Source: Actinomycetales bacterium (lineage in GTDB: Bacteria; Actinomycetota; Actinomycetes; Actinomycetales; Cellulomonadaceae). Taken from it: DNA of 12,786 bases. The stretch covers positions 1 through 12,786 of the forward strand of contig JAAZAC010000190.1 of the NCBI GenBank assembly GCA_012514545.1. The letters run 5' to 3'. The notes beneath the pieces are model-generated. The model made no database searches. It was not told where the DNA came from and saw only the letters and a list, made by a program, of their open reading frames with translations. This document shows, one piece after another, positions 1 to 6,055 of the stretch. Within the stretch, counting starts at the first letter, position 1. Every line of letters begins with the position of its first letter. The translations under genes and the position numbers were made by a program.

Positions 1-245
1 CCATCAAGGAGCTGCTCGCCACGGGCCAGAAGGGCATCCGCGTGGAGCACCTGCTCGGCGCGTGCGTCGAGGAGTTCAAGGAGAACGAGGACCTGCCCAA
101 CACGACCAACCCCGACGACTGGGCGCGGATCTCCGGCAAGAAGGGCGAGCGCATCGTCTTCATCCGGACGATCGTCCAGGGCAAGGGCGGTCGCGAGAGC
201 GGGCGCACGATCGAGACGGTCACCCCGACGGGGCAGTACCTCTGA
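1..245 (+). CDS. arc: Proteasome-associated AAA+ ATPase Arc/Mpa, C-terminal part (5' end outside window)
   Basis: Only the last 80 residues are present, read from position 3 to the TGA at 243-245. They match the C-terminus of Mpa/ARC: a short helical stretch (ATGQKGIRVEHLL), then the strongly conserved ENEDLPNTTNPDDWARISGK segment and a GERIVFIRTIV strand. The protein ends in Gly-Gln-Tyr-Leu, the penultimate-tyrosine tail by which the hexameric ATPase docks into the alpha-ring pockets of the 20S core. In this family the ATPase binds Pup through N-terminal coiled coils, unfolds pupylated proteins and threads them into the proteasome; those coiled coils, the OB domains and most of the AAA module lie upstream and cannot be judged here. 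The next gene, dop, starts 73 nt downstream behind an inverted repeat and its own promoter-like element, so arc probably ends its own transcript. Identification is very secure. Confidence 0.96.
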   Translation, partial: IKELLATGQKGIRVEHLLGACVEEFKENEDLPNTTNPDDWARISGKKGERIVFIRTIVQGKGGRESGRTIETVTPTGQYL

Positions 246-272
246 GGCGACCTGCTGCGCCGCGCGGGCGCC

Positions 273-302
273 GCCGGCCCCCCCGGGGTGGCGCGGGCCG
301 GC
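273..302 (+). terminator. GC-rich inverted repeat between arc and dop, possible terminator
   Basis: A perfect 8-bp inverted repeat (gccggccc at 273-280, gggccggc at 295-302) begins 27 nt after the arc stop codon. The 14-nt loop contains a further ccccgggg palindrome. No U-tract follows, as is common for actinobacterial hairpins, so termination is inferred from position and stem strength only. The stem ends 4 nt before the dop -10-like element and could instead influence that promoter. Confidence 0.45.
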
Positions 303-306
303 TCGA

Positions 307-319
307 TAGGCTGGCGAGG
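307..319 (+). promoter_or_regulatory. Candidate leaderless promoter of dop (-10 element)
   Basis: TAGGCT at 307-312 fits the actinobacterial TANNNT -10 pattern. The dop GTG lies 6 nt later at 319, where transcription would be expected to begin. There is no separate Shine-Dalgarno sequence with normal spacing (only GAG directly touching the GTG), which favours a leaderless mRNA. No good -35 hexamer is visible. The call rests on spacing and motif, not on data. Confidence 0.5.
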
Positions 320-1944
320 TGACCGTGCGGCGGGTGATGGGGATCGAGACCGAGTACGGGGTCCTCGCCCCCGACCGCCCGACGGCGAACCCCATGCTCC
401 TGTCCGGGCACGTCGTCGCGGCGTACACCGCGCTCACGGCGGCGCCCGGCGGGCACGCGCGCTGGGACTACGCCGACGAGGACCCGCTCGCCGACGCGCG
501 GGGCTTCCGCCTCGACCGAGCGTCCGCCGACCCGTCGATGCTCACCGACGACCCGACGCGCCCCGCCCCGCCGGGTCCGGACGAGGGCGCGCCCGCCGAC
601 GAGTCGTCCGGCTGGGGCGCGGCCCCGCTCGACCGCGCCGAGATCGAGGAGGTCGACGACCCCGGCGCGGCGACGACGGTGCTGACCAACGGCGCGCGGC
701 TCTACGTCGACCACGCCCACCCCGAGTACTCCTCGCCCGAGGTGACCAACCCCCGCGACGTCGTCGTCTGGGACAAGGCGGGGGAGCAGGTCATGCTCCG
801 CGCCGCCCGCGCCCTCGCGGCCAACCCGGTCATGCCCGACGTCGTGCTCTACAAGAACAACGTCGACGGCAAGGGCGCCTCCTACGGCACGCACGAGAAC
901 TACCTCGTGGACCGGGCGGTGCCGTTCGACGGGCTCGTCGACGCGCTGGTCCCGTTCCTCGTCACGCGCCAGGTGTTCGCCGGCGCGGGCCGCGTGGGCA
1001 TCGGCCCGACGGGGGAGGTGCCCGGGTTCCAGCTCTCCCAGCGCGCGGACTACATCGAGGCCGAGGTGGGCCTCGAGACCACCCTGCGCCGCCCGATCGT
1101 CAACACGCGCGACGAGCCGCACGCGGACCGCAAGCGCTGGCGCCGCCTGCACCTCATCCTCGGCGACGCGACGCTGCTCGAGGTCGCCACGTACCTGCGC
1201 CTCGGCACGACCTCGCTCGTGCTGTGGCTGATCGAGCAGGCCCAGGAGCGGCCCGGCCTGCTGGACTTCGTGCCCGGCGTGCGGCTCGCCGACCCGGTCG
1301 ACGCCGTGCGGCGGGTGAGCCGCGACCTCACCCTGCGGGCACGGCTCGAGCTCGCCGACGGCGGGACCGCCACCGCGCTCGACGTGCAGCGGACGTACCT
1401 CACCGCGGTGCGGACCGCCGTCGGGCAGGCCGACCCGGCCACCGCCGACATCCTCGACCGCTGGGCGTCCGTGCTCGACCGGCTGGCCGCCGACCCGACG
1501 TCGTGCGCGCGCGAGGTGGAGTGGGTCGCCAAGCTGCGGCTGCTCGAGGCGATGCGCAGCCGCGACCGGATCGGGTGGGACCACCCGCGGCTGGCGGCGA
1601 TGGACATCCAGTGGTCGGACGTGCGGCCCGAGCGCGGGCTCTACCACCGGCTGCTCGCGGCGGGCGCCGTCGAGCGGCTCGTCACGGACGACGAGGTCGC
1701 CCGCGCGGTGCACGAGCCCCCCGACGACACGCGCGCCTACTTCCGGGGCACCGTCGTGCGCCGGTTCGCCGGCCAGGTGCGCGCGGCGAGCTGGGACTCG
1801 GTGGTGCTCGACGTGCCGAGCCACGAGTCCCTGCGCCGCGTCCCGCTGCGCGACCCGTGGCGCGGCACCCGCGCGCACGTGGGCGAGCTGCTCGACACCT
1901 GCCCCGACGCCGCCACCCTCGTCGACCGCCTCGCGGGCGGCTGA
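319..1944 (+). CDS. dop: Depupylase / Pup deamidase Dop
   Basis: 541 residues, GTG start. Dop is a glutamine-synthetase-fold, ATP-bound enzyme that hydrolyses the isopeptide bond between Pup and target lysines, and in species with PupQ also deamidates the Pup C-terminus. Visible hallmarks are the N-terminal GIETEYGV strand with the metal-binding Glu10, the Dop-specific loop with RWDY (residues 48-51) and DARGF, the catalytic Asp131 in RLYVDHAHPEYS, YKNNVDGKGASYG, GFQLSQRADYIE, NTRDEPHAD, and near the C-terminus DTRAYFRG and ASWDSV. It is distinguished from PafA by the Dop loop and by VDHAHPEY in place of LDVGSHPEY. The start is chosen because MTVRRVMGIETEYG matches the family N-terminus and a -10 element sits just upstream. 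It is longer than the roughly 500 residues usual for the family because of a Pro/Asp-rich stretch at about residues 68-118. Since Pup here already ends in Glu, deamidation should be dispensable and depupylation its main job. Confidence 0.96.
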   Translation: MTVRRVMGIETEYGVLAPDRPTANPMLLSGHVVAAYTALTAAPGGHARWDYADEDPLADARGFRLDRASADPSMLTDDPTRPAPPGPDEGAPADESSGWGAAPLDRAEIEEVDDPGAATTVLTNGARLYVDHAHPEYSSPEVTNPRDVVVWDKAGEQVMLRAARALAANPVMPDVVLYKNNVDGKGASYGTHENYLVDRAVPFDGLVDALVPFLVTRQVFAGAGRVGIGPTGEVPGFQLSQRADYIEAEVGLETTLRRPIVNTRDEPHADRKRWRRLHLILGDATLLEVATYLRLGTTSLVLWLIEQAQERPGLLDFVPGVRLADPVDAVRRVSRDLTLRARLELADGGTATALDVQRTYLTAVRTAVGQADPATADILDRWASVLDRLAADPTSCAREVEWVAKLRLLEAMRSRDRIGWDHPRLAAMDIQWSDVRPERGLYHRLLAAGAVERLVTDDEVARAVHEPPDDTRAYFRGTVVRRFAGQVRAASWDSVVLDVPSHESLRRVPLRDPWRGTRAHVGELLDTCPDAATLVDRLAGG

Positions 1945-1983
1945 CGGCCGCGGACGCGCGCGCACCCCGTCGCACGCGACGCC

Positions 1984-2039
1984 TAGGATCAAGGGGTCAT
2001 CACCGCCGCGCACGCGGCGCCGGAGGACAGGGGAACACC
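1984..2039 (+). promoter_or_regulatory. Candidate pup promoter (-10 element) and ribosome binding site
   Basis: In the 95-nt gap between dop and pup, TAGGAT at 1984-1989 matches the actinobacterial -10 consensus and predicts a start of transcription near 1996, with a leader of about 44 nt. A small inverted repeat (gtcgc at 1969-1973, gcgac at 1976-1980) lies directly upstream in the spacer; no convincing -35 is seen. GGAGGA (2022-2027) and AGGGG (2029-2033, 6 nt before the ATG) provide ribosome binding for pup. This would be the main promoter of the pup-prcBA-pafA unit. Confidence 0.5.
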
Positions 2040-2231
2040 ATGGCGGGACAGGACAAGCGGCAGTACCGGCGTGACGACGACGAGCCCACCGACGCCCCGG
2101 AGCCCCTCCCGGCCCCCGCCCCGCAGGCGCGCGACGCCGAGGTGGACAAGCTCCTCGACGAGATCGACGACGTGCTGGAGTCGAACGCGGAGTCGTTCGT
2201 CCGCGGCTTCGTGCAGAAGGGCGGCGAGTGA
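2040..2231 (+). CDS. pup: Prokaryotic ubiquitin-like protein Pup (Gly-Gly-Glu form)
   Basis: 63 residues, ATG start with AGGGG 6 nt upstream. Pup is the intrinsically disordered tag that PafA links, through its C-terminal glutamate side chain, to lysines of proteins destined for the proteasome. The N-terminal part is charged and Pro/Ala-rich (MAGQDKRQYRRDDD then EPLPAPAPQ). Residues about 34-57 (VDKLLDEIDDVLESNAE, then FVRGFVQ) form the helical region that binds the Arc coiled coil and PafA/Dop. The protein ends KGGE. The terminal Glu means it is translated in the ligation-competent form, unlike the GGQ Pup of Mycobacterium tuberculosis, which Dop must deamidate first. It lies between dop and prcB, the usual place, and its stop codon is 6 nt before the prcB start. 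Its frame happens to be open far upstream through dop in another phase, but the ribosome binding site, composition and family length fix the start at 2040. Confidence 0.97.
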   Translation: MAGQDKRQYRRDDDEPTDAPEPLPAPAPQARDAEVDKLLDEIDDVLESNAESFVRGFVQKGGE

Positions 2232-2242
2232 GCCGCGATGAC
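2228..2242 (+). repeat. 15-nt junction repeat, copy 1 (pup/prcB)
   Basis: The sequence gtgagccgcgatgac spans the pup stop codon (TGA at 2229-2231) and the prcB ATG (2238). An identical copy covers the prcA start at 3055-3069. The core GTGAG sits 5 nt before the ATG in both copies and may serve as the ribosome binding site. Confidence 0.8.
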
Positions 2243-3068
2243 GCCCGACACGCACGGCCGCCTGCCGGCCTCGTTCACCATGCCGGGGACGTCGTCGTTC
2301 CTCGACTTCCTCGCGGTGCACGACCCCTCGCTGCTGCCGGGGCGCACGCTGCCGCCCGGTGAGGTCAGCGGGGCGCTGCACGGGACGACGATCGTCGCCC
2401 TGAGCTTCGACGGCGGCATCGTCATGGCGGGCGACCGCCGGGCGACGTCCGGCGCGGCGATCGCCAGCCACCACATCGAGAAGGTCTTCCCCGCGGACGA
2501 GTACTCGGCCGTGGGCATCGCCGGCACGGCGGGGCTCGCCCTCGAGCTCGTGCGGCTGTTCCAGCTCGAGCTCGAGCACTACGAGAAGATCGAGGGGACG
2601 CTGCTCTCGCTGGACGGCAAGGCGAACCGGCTCGCCACGATGATCCGCGGCAGCCTCGGGCTCGCGCTGCAGGGCCTGGCGGTCGTCCCGGTGTTCGGCG
2701 GGTACGACCTCGACCGCGAGGTCGGGCGGATCTTCTCCTACGACGTCACGGGCGGCCGGTACGAGGAGACGGACTACCACGCCGTCGGCTCCGGCTCGGC
2801 GTACGCGAAGGGCTCGCTGAAGAAGCTCTGGTGGTCCGACATGTCGGCGCAGGACGCCGTCCGTGTCGCCGTGCACGCCCTCGTCGACGCCGCCGACGAC
2901 GACGCCGCCACCGGCGGGCCGGACACCACGCGGCGGATCTGGCCCGTGGTCGCCACCGTCACGTCGGCGGGGTACCAGCGGGTCGACGACGACACCCTCG
3001 GCGCGGTCGTCGCCGAGATCGAGGCCATGCGCCGGGCCGGCGGACCGGGTGGGGGTGAGCCGCGATGA
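2238..3068 (+). CDS. prcB: 20S proteasome beta subunit PrcB (precursor)
   Basis: 276 residues, ATG start 6 nt after the pup stop. It forms the two inner catalytic heptamer rings of the 20S core. The first 49 residues are a propeptide containing the SSFLDFL motif and ending in LHG. Autocleavage before Thr50 should expose TTIVAL, with Thr50 as the N-terminal nucleophile (mature Thr1). Mature Asp17 (residue 66, in GDRR) and Lys33 (residue 82, in EKVF) complete the active site. Other family blocks are GIAGTAG, LEHYEKIEG, AVGSGSAYAKGS and the DAADDDAATGGPD segment. An internal ATG (2280) would shorten the propeptide to 35 residues but is less likely, because the upstream residues resemble the mycobacterial propeptide. 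The gene is coupled to prcA by a 4-nt overlap, consistent with the equal subunit numbers of the particle. Confidence 0.97.
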   Translation: MTPDTHGRLPASFTMPGTSSFLDFLAVHDPSLLPGRTLPPGEVSGALHGTTIVALSFDGGIVMAGDRRATSGAAIASHHIEKVFPADEYSAVGIAGTAGLALELVRLFQLELEHYEKIEGTLLSLDGKANRLATMIRGSLGLALQGLAVVPVFGGYDLDREVGRIFSYDVTGGRYEETDYHAVGSGSAYAKGSLKKLWWSDMSAQDAVRVAVHALVDAADDDAATGGPDTTRRIWPVVATVTSAGYQRVDDDTLGAVVAEIEAMRRAGGPGGGEPR

Positions 3069-3069
3069 C
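3055..3069 (+). repeat. 15-nt junction repeat, copy 2 (prcB/prcA)
   Basis: Exact second copy of gtgagccgcgatgac. It covers the last codons and stop of prcB and the ATG of prcA (3065). A G-run (gggtgggggtgag) directly upstream makes the ribosome binding site stronger here than at prcB. Confidence 0.8.
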
Positions 3070-3790
3070 CATGCCGTTCTACGTCTCGCCCGAGCAGCTC
3101 ATGAAGGACCGGGCGGACTACGCGCGCAAGGGGATCGCGCGGGGCCGCTCCGTCGTCGTGCTCGCCTACGACGAGGGCATCGCGTTCGCCACGGAGAACC
3201 CGTCCCGGGCCCTGCACAAGATCTCGGAGATCTACGACCGGATCGCGTTCGCGGCGGTCGGCAAGTACAACGAGTTCGAGAACCTGCGGGTCGCCGGCGT
3301 GCGGTACGCCGACCTGCGCGGCTACGCCTACGACCGCGCCGACGTGTCCGCGCGGGCGCTGGCGAACGCGTACGCGCAGACCCTCGGCACGGTGTTCACC
3401 ACGGAGTCGAAGCCGCTCGAGGTCGAGCTCGTCGTGGCCGAGGTCGGCGCGACGCCGGAGGCCGACCAGATCTACCGGCTGTCCTACGACGGCTCGGTCG
3501 CGGACGAGCACGGCACGGTCGTCATGGGCGGCCAGGCCGAGCACCTCGCCGAGCGCCTCACGGCGGAGTGGCGGCCCGGCATGCCGCTCGCCGAGGCCGT
3601 GCAGCTCGCCGTCCGCGTGCTGGGCACCCAGCCGGACGGCGAGGACCGCACCCTCGAGCCGGCACAGCTCGAGGTCGCCGTGCTCGACCGCACCCGGCCC
3701 CGGCGGGCGTTCCGGCGGCTCGCGCCCGCGCAGCTCGCCGACCTCCTCGGGACCACCGCGGAGCCGTCCGGCGGCCCCGAGCAGGGCTGA
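3065..3790 (+). CDS. prcA: 20S proteasome alpha subunit PrcA
   Basis: 241 residues, ATG start within the ATGA overlap with prcB. It forms the outer gating rings of the 20S core. The N-terminus (MTMPFYVSPEQLMKDRADYA) is the gate segment and H0 helix; RKGIARGRSVVVLAYDEGIAF starts the conserved alpha-type fold. Further family blocks are ENPSRALHKISEIYDRI, GKYNEFENLR, RGYAYDRADV, YAQTLGT, YRLSYDGSVADE and, at the C-terminus, LEVAVLDRTRPRRAFRRL. No N-terminal catalytic threonine is present, as expected for an alpha subunit. A second ATG at 3071 would remove only two residues; the first is preferred because of the overlap and the GGTGAG 5 nt upstream. The tail after about residue 222 is variable in this family and Gly/Glu-rich here. 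The alpha-ring pockets receive the Gln-Tyr-Leu tail of Arc encoded at the start of the window. Confidence 0.97.
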   Translation: MTMPFYVSPEQLMKDRADYARKGIARGRSVVVLAYDEGIAFATENPSRALHKISEIYDRIAFAAVGKYNEFENLRVAGVRYADLRGYAYDRADVSARALANAYAQTLGTVFTTESKPLEVELVVAEVGATPEADQIYRLSYDGSVADEHGTVVMGGQAEHLAERLTAEWRPGMPLAEAVQLAVRVLGTQPDGEDRTLEPAQLEVAVLDRTRPRRAFRRLAPAQLADLLGTTAEPSGGPEQG

Positions 3791-3794
3791 CCCG

Positions 3795-5156
3795 GTGGAT
3801 CGGCGGATCTTCGGTCTGGAGACGGAGTACGGCGTCACGTGCGCCGTGCCGTCCGGACGCGGTCTGTCCGCCGACGAGGTGGCTCGCTACCTGTTCCGCA
3901 AGGTCGTCGCGTGGGGGCGCTCGTCGAACGTGTTCCTGCGCAACGGCTCGCGGCTGTACCTCGACGTGGGCTCGCACCCCGAGTACGCGACCGCGGAGTG
4001 CGACGACGTCCCGCAGCTCATCGCCCACGACCGCGCGGGCGAGCGGATCCTCGAGGGCCTCGTGGTCGACGCCCAGCAGCGGCTCGAGCACGAGGGCGTG
4101 CCCGGGACCATCCACCTGTTCAAGAACAACACCGACTCGGCGGGCAACTCCTACGGCTGCCACGAGAACTACCTCGTGCGCCGCCAGGGCGACTTCGGGC
4201 GCCTCGCCGACGTGCTCGTGCCGTTCCTCATCACCCGGCAGGTGCTCACCGGCGCCGGAAAGGTGCTGCCGACGCCGAAGGGCGCGACGTACTGCCTGTC
4301 GCAGCGCGCGGACCACATCTGGGAGTCCGTCTCGAGCGCGACGACGCGGTCCCGGCCCATCATCAACACCCGGGACGAGCCGCACGCCGACGCCGAGCGC
4401 TACCGGCGGCTGCACGTCATCGTCGGCGACTCCTCGATGTCGGAGACGACGACGCTGCTCAAGGTGGGCGCGACGGACCTCGTGCTGCGCCTCGTCGAGG
4501 CCGGCGTGCCGCTGCGCGACCTCACGCTCGAGAACCCGATGCGGGCGATCCGCGAGATCAGCCACGACCCGACGGGTCGCGCCGCGGTGACGCTCGCGAA
4601 CGGCCGGACCGCGACCGCGCTGGCGATCCAGGAGGAGTACCTCACCTGGGTGCAGCAGCACGTCGCGGCGAACGTGCCGCTCACGCCCGTGATCAAGCAG
4701 GTCCTCGACCTGTGGGAGCGCGGGCTGCGGGCCGTGGGCACCGGCCGCCTCGACCTCGTGGACCGCGAGCTCGACTGGGTGATCAAGCTGCGGCTCATCG
4801 AGCGCTACCGGGCCAAGCACGGCCTCGCCCTCGACGACCCGCGCGTGGCCCGCCTCGACCTCGCCTACCACGACATCTCGCGCACCGACGGCCTGTACAA
4901 CCTGCTCGCCGCGCGCGGCCTGGTCGAGCGGGTGGTCACCGACCTCGAGGTGTTCGAGGCGACCGCGCTGCCGCCGCAGACCACCCGGGCGAAGCTCCGC
5001 GGTGACTTCGTCCGCAAGGCGCAGGAGGCGCGCCGGGACTACACGGTCGACTGGGTGCACCTCAAGCTCAACGACCAGGCCCAGCGCACCGTGCTGTGCA
5101 AGGACCCCTTCCGCGCCACCGACGAGCGCGTGGACCGTCTCATGGAGTCGATGTGA
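3795..5156 (+). CDS. pafA: Pup-protein ligase PafA
   Basis: 453 residues, the usual family length, GTG start 4 nt after prcA with AGGG about 8 nt upstream. PafA uses ATP to phosphorylate the C-terminal glutamate of Pup and joins it to substrate lysines. The glutamine-synthetase-like core shows Glu9 (metal ligand, in IFGLETEYGV), the catalytic Asp57 in RLYLDVGSHPEYATAECD, FKNNTDSAGNSYGCHENYL, ATYCLSQRADHIWE, SSATTRSRPIINTRDEPHAD and RLHVIVGDSSMSETT. The C-terminal Pup-contacting domain carries FTVDW-type residues (DYTVDWVHLKLNDQAQRT) and LCKDPFR. It is paralogous to dop; the two flank pup-prcB-prcA in the same direction. The downstream lipoprotein gene starts inside its stop codon (GTGA), so translation is probably coupled. 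No pafB or pafC follows. Confidence 0.97.
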   Translation: MDRRIFGLETEYGVTCAVPSGRGLSADEVARYLFRKVVAWGRSSNVFLRNGSRLYLDVGSHPEYATAECDDVPQLIAHDRAGERILEGLVVDAQQRLEHEGVPGTIHLFKNNTDSAGNSYGCHENYLVRRQGDFGRLADVLVPFLITRQVLTGAGKVLPTPKGATYCLSQRADHIWESVSSATTRSRPIINTRDEPHADAERYRRLHVIVGDSSMSETTTLLKVGATDLVLRLVEAGVPLRDLTLENPMRAIREISHDPTGRAAVTLANGRTATALAIQEEYLTWVQQHVAANVPLTPVIKQVLDLWERGLRAVGTGRLDLVDRELDWVIKLRLIERYRAKHGLALDDPRVARLDLAYHDISRTDGLYNLLAARGLVERVVTDLEVFEATALPPQTTRAKLRGDFVRKAQEARRDYTVDWVHLKLNDQAQRTVLCKDPFRATDERVDRLMESM

Positions 5157-6055
5157 GGCCCAGCACCACCCGACGTCGCACCACGACGGCCGGCCTGGCC
5201 GCCGCGGCCGCGCTCGCCCTGCTCGCGGCGTGCGCCGAGGAGCCGCCGCCCGAGGTCGAGGTCACGGTCTCCGGCGAGCCCGGCGAGGCGCCGACCCTGA
5301 CGTACGAGACCCCGCTCGTCGTCGAGGAGGCGCGCCACGAGCTCGTGTGGGAGGGCTCCGGGCCGAAGGTCGAGGAGGGCCGCCCGATCCTGCTCGACTT
5401 CTACGCGGAGTCGGGCGAGGACGGCTCGGTCATCAACGAGACGTACTCGAGCGAGCCGCGGCCGTACCTGCTCAGCGCGGACGTGCTGGGCGTGGACATC
5501 TTCGAGGCCCTCGTCGGGCAGCGCGTCGGCTCGCGGATCCTCCACCTCGTGCCGCCCGACGCCACGTCCGGCGCGGCGACGGTGGCCGTCTTCGACCTGC
5601 TGCCCACCCGCGCGTCGGGCGAGGAGGTCGAGCCGCGCGAGGGCCTGCCCACCGTGACGCTCGGCGACCACGGCGAGCCCAGCGTGGCGGTGCCCGAGGG
5701 CGACCCGCCCGCCGACCTCGTCGTCCAGCCGCTCATCCGCGGCGCGGGCGAGCAGATCGCGGCGGGGCAGGTCGTGACCGTGCAGTACGTCGGCGTGACG
5801 TGGTCCGACGGCACGGTGTTCGACTCGACGTGGACCGAGGGCAAGCTGCCGGCGTCCTTCCCGATCGGCGTCGGCTCCGTCATGGCGGGCTGGGACCAGG
5901 GGCTCGTCGAGCAGACCGTGGGCAGCCAGGTGCTGCTGGTCGTCCCGCCGGAGCTCGGGTACGGCGGCGACGACGAACTCTCCGCGGAGACCCTCGTGTT
6001 CGTCGTCGACATCCTCCACGTCTCGGGCGACCCGGTCTCGGTGGCGCAGCCATGA
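5153..6055 (+). CDS. Lipoprotein with two FKBP-type peptidyl-prolyl isomerase domains (first degenerate)
   Basis: 300 residues. The start is the GTG overlapping the pafA stop (GTGA), with GGAG at 5144-5147; an earlier in-frame start lacks a signal sequence at its end and is less likely. A short Arg-rich N-region (RRR at 7-9), a hydrophobic Ala/Leu stretch and the lipobox LAAC (Cys27) predict a lipid-anchored protein outside the membrane. The run of arginines could mean Tat export, but this is uncertain. Residues about 186-290 are a full FKBP domain: Tyr212, Phe223-Asp224, Phe236, Val243-Met244, Trp247, Tyr270 (PPELGYGG) and Phe283 fill the usual binding-pocket positions, so it should be an active prolyl isomerase folding extracytoplasmic proteins. 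Residues about 55-150 resemble a second FKBP fold lacking the pocket aromatics, hence probably non-catalytic. FKBP genes beside pafA are, to my knowledge, common in Micrococcales; a link to pupylation is unproven. Confidence 0.88.
   Translation: MRPSTTRRRTTTAGLAAAAALALLAACAEEPPPEVEVTVSGEPGEAPTLTYETPLVVEEARHELVWEGSGPKVEEGRPILLDFYAESGEDGSVINETYSSEPRPYLLSADVLGVDIFEALVGQRVGSRILHLVPPDATSGAATVAVFDLLPTRASGEEVEPREGLPTVTLGDHGEPSVAVPEGDPPADLVVQPLIRGAGEQIAAGQVVTVQYVGVTWSDGTVFDSTWTEGKLPASFPIGVGSVMAGWDQGLVEQTVGSQVLLVVPPELGYGGDDELSAETLVFVVDILHVSGDPVSVAQP

Noticed and set aside
1968..1981. Inverted repeat cgtcgc/gcgacg upstream of the pup -10 as a defined operator.
   Set aside because: A stem of 5-6 bp is expected often by chance at this base composition; mentioned only under the promoter entry.
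288..2231. An open plus-strand frame running through dop in another phase and continuing into pup, as if pup had a 580-residue N-terminal extension.
   Set aside because: The upstream part is Arg-rich nonsense overlapping dop. Pup has its own ribosome binding site, promoter-like element and normal 63-residue length from 2040.
5096..5152. Earlier in-frame start for the FKBP lipoprotein, inside pafA.
   Set aside because: It would place 19 extra, Arg/His-rich residues before the signal peptide and spoil lipoprotein export. The GTG at 5153 has GGAG upstream and a standard stop-start overlap.
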